Part shown: positions 59,500-64,000 of the stretch, in pieces
Position numbering within the stretch: the stretch's first letter is position 1
Layout: the number at the start of each line of letters is the position of its first letter
Made by a program: the position numbers and the translations under genes
The notes under the pieces: generated by a model
The model's input: only the letters and a program-made list of their open reading frames with translations
Told to the model about the DNA's origin: nothing
Databases searched by the model: none
Assembly: GCA_958298945.1 (NCBI GenBank)
Contig: OY282608.1
Coordinates: forward strand, 81,702,806-81,766,805
Length of the DNA stretch: 64,000 nt
Direction: 5' to 3'
DNA from: Atherix ibis
Lineage: Eukaryota; Arthropoda; Insecta; Diptera; Athericidae

Positions 59500-62400
59500 A
59501 GCCAACTAGCCAACAAACCAACAAACCAACAAACCAACAAACCAACAAGCCAACAAACCAACAAGCCAACAAACCAACAAACCAACAAACCAACAAACCA
59601 ACAAACCAACAAACCAACAAACCAACAAGCCAACAAGCCAACAAACCAACAAACCAACAAACCAACAAACCAACAAACGAACAAACCAACAAACCAACAA
59701 ACCAACAAACCAACAAACCAACAAGCCAACAAACCCACAAACCAACAAACCAACAAACCAATAAACCAACAAACCAATAAACCGACAAGCCAACAAACCA
59801 ACAAACCAACAAACCAACAAACCAACAAGCCAACAAACCAACAAACCAATAAGCCTACAAACGAACAAACCAACAAACCAACAAAAAAACAAACCAACAA
59901 ACCAACAAACCAACAAACCAACAAACCAACAAACCAACAAACCAACAAACCAACAAACCAACAAACCAACAAACCAACAAACCAACAAACCAACAAACCA
60001 ACAAACCAACAAACCAACAAACCAACAAACCAACAAACCAACAAACCAACAAACCAACAAACCAACAAACCAACAAACCAACAAACCAACAAACCAACAA
60101 ACCAACAAGCCAACAAACGAACAAACCAACAAACCAACAAAACAACAAACCAACAAACCAACAAACCAACAAACCAACAAACCAACAAACCAACAAAGCA
60201 ACAAACCAACAAGCCAACAAACCAACAAGCCAACAAACCAAAAAGCCAACAAACCAACAACCCAACAAACCCACAAACCAACAAACCAACAAACCAACAA
60301 ACCAACTAACCAACAAGCAACAAACCAACAAACCAACAAACGAATAAACGAACAAACCAACAAACAAATAAACCAACAAACCAACAAACCAACAAACCAA
60401 CAAACCAACAAGCGAACAAACCAACAAACCAACAAACCAACAAACGAACAAACCAACAAACCACTAAACCAACAAGCCAACAAACCAACAAACAAGCAAA
60501 CGAACAAACGAACAAACCAACAAACGAACAAACCAACAAACCAACAAACCAACAAACCAACAAGCCAACAAACCAACAAATTAACCAACCAACAAACCAA
60601 CAAACGAACAAACCAACAAACCAACAAACCAACAAACCAACAAACCAACAAACCAACAAACCAACAAGCCAACAAACCAACAAACCAACAAACCAAAAAA
60701 CCAACAAACCAACAAACCAACAAGCCAACAAACCAAAAAACCAATAAACCAAAAAACCAACATACCAACAACCAACAAACCAACAAACCAACAAGCCAAC
60801 AAGCCAACAAGCCAACAAGCCAACAAACCAACAAGCCAACAAACCAACAAACCAACAAACCAACAAGCCAACAAGCCAACAAACCAACAAGCCAACAAAC
60901 CAACAAACCAACAAACGAACAAACCAACAAATCAATAAACCAACAAACAAATAAACCGACAAGCCAACAAACCAACAAACCAACAAACCAACAAGCCAAC
61001 AAGCCAACAAACCAACAAACCAACAAACCAACAAACCAACAAGCCAACAAACCAACAAGCCAACAAACCAAAAAACTAACAAACCAACAAACCAACAAAC
61101 CAACAAGCCAACAAGCCAACAAACAAACAAACCAACAAACACACAAACCAACAAACGAACAAACAAACAAACCAACAAAACCAACAAACCAACAAACCAA
61201 CAAACCAACAAGCCAACAAACCAACAAACCAACAAACGAACAAACCAACAAATTAATAAACCAACAAACCAATAAACCGACAAGCCAACAAACCAACAAA
61301 CCAACAAATCGACAAGCCAACAAGCCAACAAACCAACAAACCAAAAAACCGACAAACCAACAAGGCAACAAACCAACAAGCCAACCAACCAACAAGCCAA
61401 GAAGCCAACAAACCAACAAACCAACAAAACAACAAACCAACAAACCAACAAACCAACAAACCAACAACCCAACAAGCCAACAAACGAACAAACCAACAAA
61501 CCAACAAAACAACAAATCAACAAACCAACAAACCAACAAACCAACAAACCAACAAACCAACAAACCAACAAACCAACAAAACAACAAACAAACAAACCAA
61601 CAAACCAACAAGCCAACAAACCAACAAGCCAACAAACCAACAAACCAACAAACCGACAAACCAACAAACCAACAAACCAACAAACCAACAAACCAACAAA
61701 ACAACAAGCAACAAACCAACAAACCAGCAAACGAATAAACGACAAACCAACAAACAAATAAACCAACAAACCAACAAACCAACAAACCAACAAGCCAACA
61801 AACCAACAAACCAACAAACGAACAAACCAAGAAACCTACAAACCAACAAGCCAACAAACCAACAAGCCAACAAACCAATAAACGAACAAACCAACAAACG
61901 AACAAACCAACAAACCAACAAACCAACAAACCAACAAGCCAACAAACCAACAAATCAACGAACCAACAAACCAACAAACGAACAAACCAACAAACCAACA
62001 AACAAACAAACCAACAAACCAACAAACCAACAAACCAACAAGCCAACAAACCAACAAACCAACAAACGAAAAAACCAACAAACCACAAACCAACAAACCA
62101 ACAAGCCAACAAACCAACAAGCCAACAAGCCAACAAACCAACAAACCAACAAACCAACAAACCAACAAACCAACAAGTTAACAAACCAAAAAGCCAACAA
62201 ACCAACAAACCAACAAACGAACAAAATAATAAACTAATAAACCAACAAGCCGACAAACCAACAAGCCAACAAACCAACAAACCAACAAACCAACAAGCCA
62301 ACAAGCCAACAAACTAACAAACCAACAAGCCAACAAGCCAACAAACCAACAAACCAACAAACCAACAAACCAACAAACCAACAAACCAACAAACCAAAAA

Positions 62401-64000
62401 ACCAACAAACCAACAAACCAACAAACCAACGAGCCAACAAGCCAACAAACCAACAAACCAACAAACGAACAAACCAACAAACCAACAAACCAACAAGATA
62501 ACAAACCAACAAACCAACAAACCAACAAACCAACAAACCAACAAACCAAGAAGCCAACAAACGAACAAACCAACAAACCAACAAAACAACAAACCAACAA
62601 ACTCACAAACCAACAAACGAACAAACCAACAAACCGACAAACCAACAAACCAACAAGGTAACAAACCAACAAACCAACAAACCAAAAAACCAACAAACCA
62701 AGAAGCCAACAAACGAACAAACCAACAAACCAACAAAACAATAAACCAACAAACCAACAAACCAACAAACCAACAAACCAACAAACCAACAAACCAACAA
62801 GCCAGCAAACCAACAAATCAACCAGCCAACAAACCAACAAACGAACAAACCAACAAACCAACAAACCAACAAACCAACAAGCCAACAAACCAACAAACCA
62901 AAAAACCAACAAACCAACAAACCAACCAGCCAACAAACCAAAAAACCAATAAACCAACAAACCAACATACCAACAAACCAGCAAACCAACAAACCAACAA
63001 GTCAACAAACCAACAAGCCAACAAGCCAACAAACCAACAAACCAACAAACCAATAAACCAACAAGCTAACAAACCAACAAGCCAACAAACCAACAAACCA
63101 ACAAACGAACAAAACAATAAACTAATAAACCAACAAGCCGACAAACCAACAAGCCAACAAACCAACAAACGAACAAACCAACAAACCAACAAACCAACAA
63201 ACTAACAAACAAACAAGCCAACAAACCAACAAACCAACAAACCAACAAACCAACAAACGAACAAACCAACAAACCAACAAACCAACAAACCAACAAGCCA
63301 ACAAGCCAACAAACCAACAAACCAACAAACTCACAAACCAACAAACGAACAAACCAACAAACCAACAAACCAACAAGATAACAAACCAACAAACCAACAA
63401 ACCAACAAACCAAGAAGCCAACAAACGAACAAACCAACAAACCAACAAAACAACAAACCAACAAACCTACAAACAAACAAACTAACGAAACATCAAACCA
63501 ACAAACCAACAAACCAACAAACCAACAAGCCAACAAACCAACAAGCCAACAAACCAACAAACCAACATACGAACTAACCAACAAACCAACAAACCAACAA
63601 ACCCACAAACCAACAAACCAACAAACTATTAAACCAACAAACCAACAAAAGAACAAACGGACAAACCAACAAACAAATAAACCAACAAACCAACAAGCCA
63701 ACAAACCAACAAACCAACAAACGAACAAACGAACAAACCAACAAACGAACGAACCAACAAGCCAACAAACCAATAAACAAACAAACGAACAAACGAACAA
63801 ACGAACAAACCAACAAGCCAACAAACCAAAAAAGCAATAAACCAACAAACCAACATACCAACAAACCAACAAACCAACAAACCAACAAGCCAATAATCCA
63901 ACAAGCCAACAAACCAACAAACCAACAAACCAACAAACCAACAAACCAACAAACCAACAAGCCAACAAGCCAACAAACCAACAAAACAACAAACGAACGA
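59500..64000 (+). repeat. Right-end array segment with weak higher-order order
   Basis: This stretch is the same octamer array, but I see few long blocks shared with the rest of the window. Landmarks are sparse: one CATACGAACTAACC block at 63,566, and AATAAACCGACAAGCC around 59,777, 60,953 and 61,273. Rearranged units such as ACAAGCAACAAACC (60,315 and 61,708) and ACAAGATAACAAACC (62,495 and 63,371) occur. It contains the longest perfect octamer run of the window. No gene or unique sequence is seen. Confidence 0.5.
59889..60108 (+). repeat. Longest perfect run of the octamer
   Basis: About 27 consecutive AAACCAAC units without a single variant run from just after AACAAAAAAAC to the first AAGCCAAC at about 60,106. 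Elsewhere perfect runs are usually interrupted within 3-12 units. This suggests local slippage expansion or recent homogenisation. Confidence 0.8.

Larger units (their letters stand above)
40066..59500 (+). repeat. Central-right array domain (higher-order type II)
   Basis: From about 40.1 kb the landmark content changes. The motif AATAAACCGACAAGCC becomes frequent (for example near 40,235, 40,445, 41,970, 42,130, 42,237, 42,549 and 44,108). AAGCCAAC units are denser, and the ACATGCC block of the left domain disappears in its earlier context. Some landmarks are shared with the left domain, such as CATACGA(A/G)CTAAC, so both domains derive from one ancestral pool. Internal duplications of 64, 312, 416, about 2,712 and 2,330-3,511 bp are listed separately. 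Both edges are approximate because transitions are mosaic. Confidence 0.55.
1..64000 (+). repeat. Octanucleotide satellite array, consensus AAACCAAC
   Basis: The window is filled end to end by tandem copies of AAACCAAC (GTTGGTTT on the other strand), about 8,000 units. Common variants differ by one base: AAGCCAAC, AAACGAAC, AAACAAAC, AAACTAAC, AAACCAAT, AAACCAAA, AAATCAAC, AATCCAAC, AACCCAAC. AAATGAAC carries two changes. Occasional 7 bp and 9 bp units shift the register. The consensus is 5 A and 3 C, so the + strand is almost free of T and G and cannot fold on itself. No segment is inverted. No unique sequence, transposon remnant or gene interrupts the array, and both ends run off the window. 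The unit can be read as two diverged tetramers, AAAC plus CAAC. Function is unknown. Such arrays are usually heterochromatic in eukaryotes, but nothing in the window shows whether this one is centromeric, subtelomeric or interstitial. Confidence 0.98.

Noticed and set aside
59506..62304. Very long - strand open frame (about 930 codons) of V, G, L, C, W and F, and dozens like it over the window
   Set aside because: The product is a perfect echo of the octamer (VGLLVCWF every 24 bp), the other two frames give the same peptide, there is no start context or codon bias, and frames end only at random variant units.
1..64000. CRISPR array
   Set aside because: Repeats are 8 bp with no unique spacers of constant length and no adjacent cas genes. 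It is a satellite.
1..64000. Telomeric repeat array
   Set aside because: The G/T-rich strand asymmetry resembles telomeres, but GTTGGTTT lacks the GGG or GGGG run of known telomere repeats such as TTAGGG, TTTAGGG or TTTTGGGG, and the higher-order duplications and variants do not fit telomerase synthesis.
1..64000. Transposon, rRNA, tRNA or other RNA gene hidden in the array
   Set aside because: Reading both strands, I saw no segment departing from the A/C octamer pattern for more than a few bases, so no terminal repeats, cloverleaf or conserved RNA core can be present.
1..64000. Species assignment from the repeat
   Set aside because: I do not recognise AAACCAAC as a named satellite of a particular species, and the window has no unique flank to place it. 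A motif search against satellite collections and long-read assemblies would be needed.
1..64000. Hairpins or inverted repeats
   Set aside because: Each strand is almost limited to two non-complementary bases, so no meaningful stem can form; the few G and T variants give only 3-4 bp chance pairings.

Overview
The whole 64 kb window is one uninterrupted simple-sequence satellite. Its unit is an octanucleotide, AAACCAAC on the + strand (GTTGGTTT on the - strand), repeated about 8,000 times head to tail with point variants. No stretch of unique sequence, gene, RNA gene, mobile element, CRISPR array or control region can be recognised. The + strand is almost entirely A and C, and the array never changes orientation. 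An array of this length and kind points to a eukaryote with a large repeat-rich genome, probably from a long-read assembly of heterochromatin. The sequence does not identify the species or the chromosome position.

Above the octamer lies a patchwork of higher-order repeats built from octamer variants such as AAGCCAAC, AAACGAAC, AAACAAAC, AAACTAAC, AAACCAAT, AAATCAAC and AATCCAAC. From left to right: a roughly 0.84 kb block present near 1, 1689 and 4713; three tandem copies of a roughly 0.98 kb unit at about 5.6-8.3 kb; a tandem duplication of an 8,800 bp unit (7951-16750 and 16751-25242), the second copy carrying internal deletions; a mosaic at 25.2-29.0 kb; a tandem duplication of a 5,199 bp unit (about 28,980-39,378) whose copies look almost identical; and a partial third copy to about 40.06 kb. 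The repeat type then changes. The right-hand domain shows a 312 bp and a 64 bp tandem duplication, a 2,712 bp duplication whose second copy contains a further 416 bp duplication, and three successive copies of a 2.3-3.5 kb unit. The last 4.5 kb is the least ordered and contains a perfect octamer run of about 220 bp.

The window contains many long open frames, up to about 930 codons. They are artefacts: 8 bp repeated three times gives 24 bp, so all three frames of a strand encode the same 8-residue peptide (VGLLVCWF on the - strand, KPTNQQTN on the + strand), and the consensus contains no stop codon. I annotate none of them as genes. The points of interest are the higher-order architecture, the strand asymmetry, the recent-looking duplications and the risk of spurious protein annotation.
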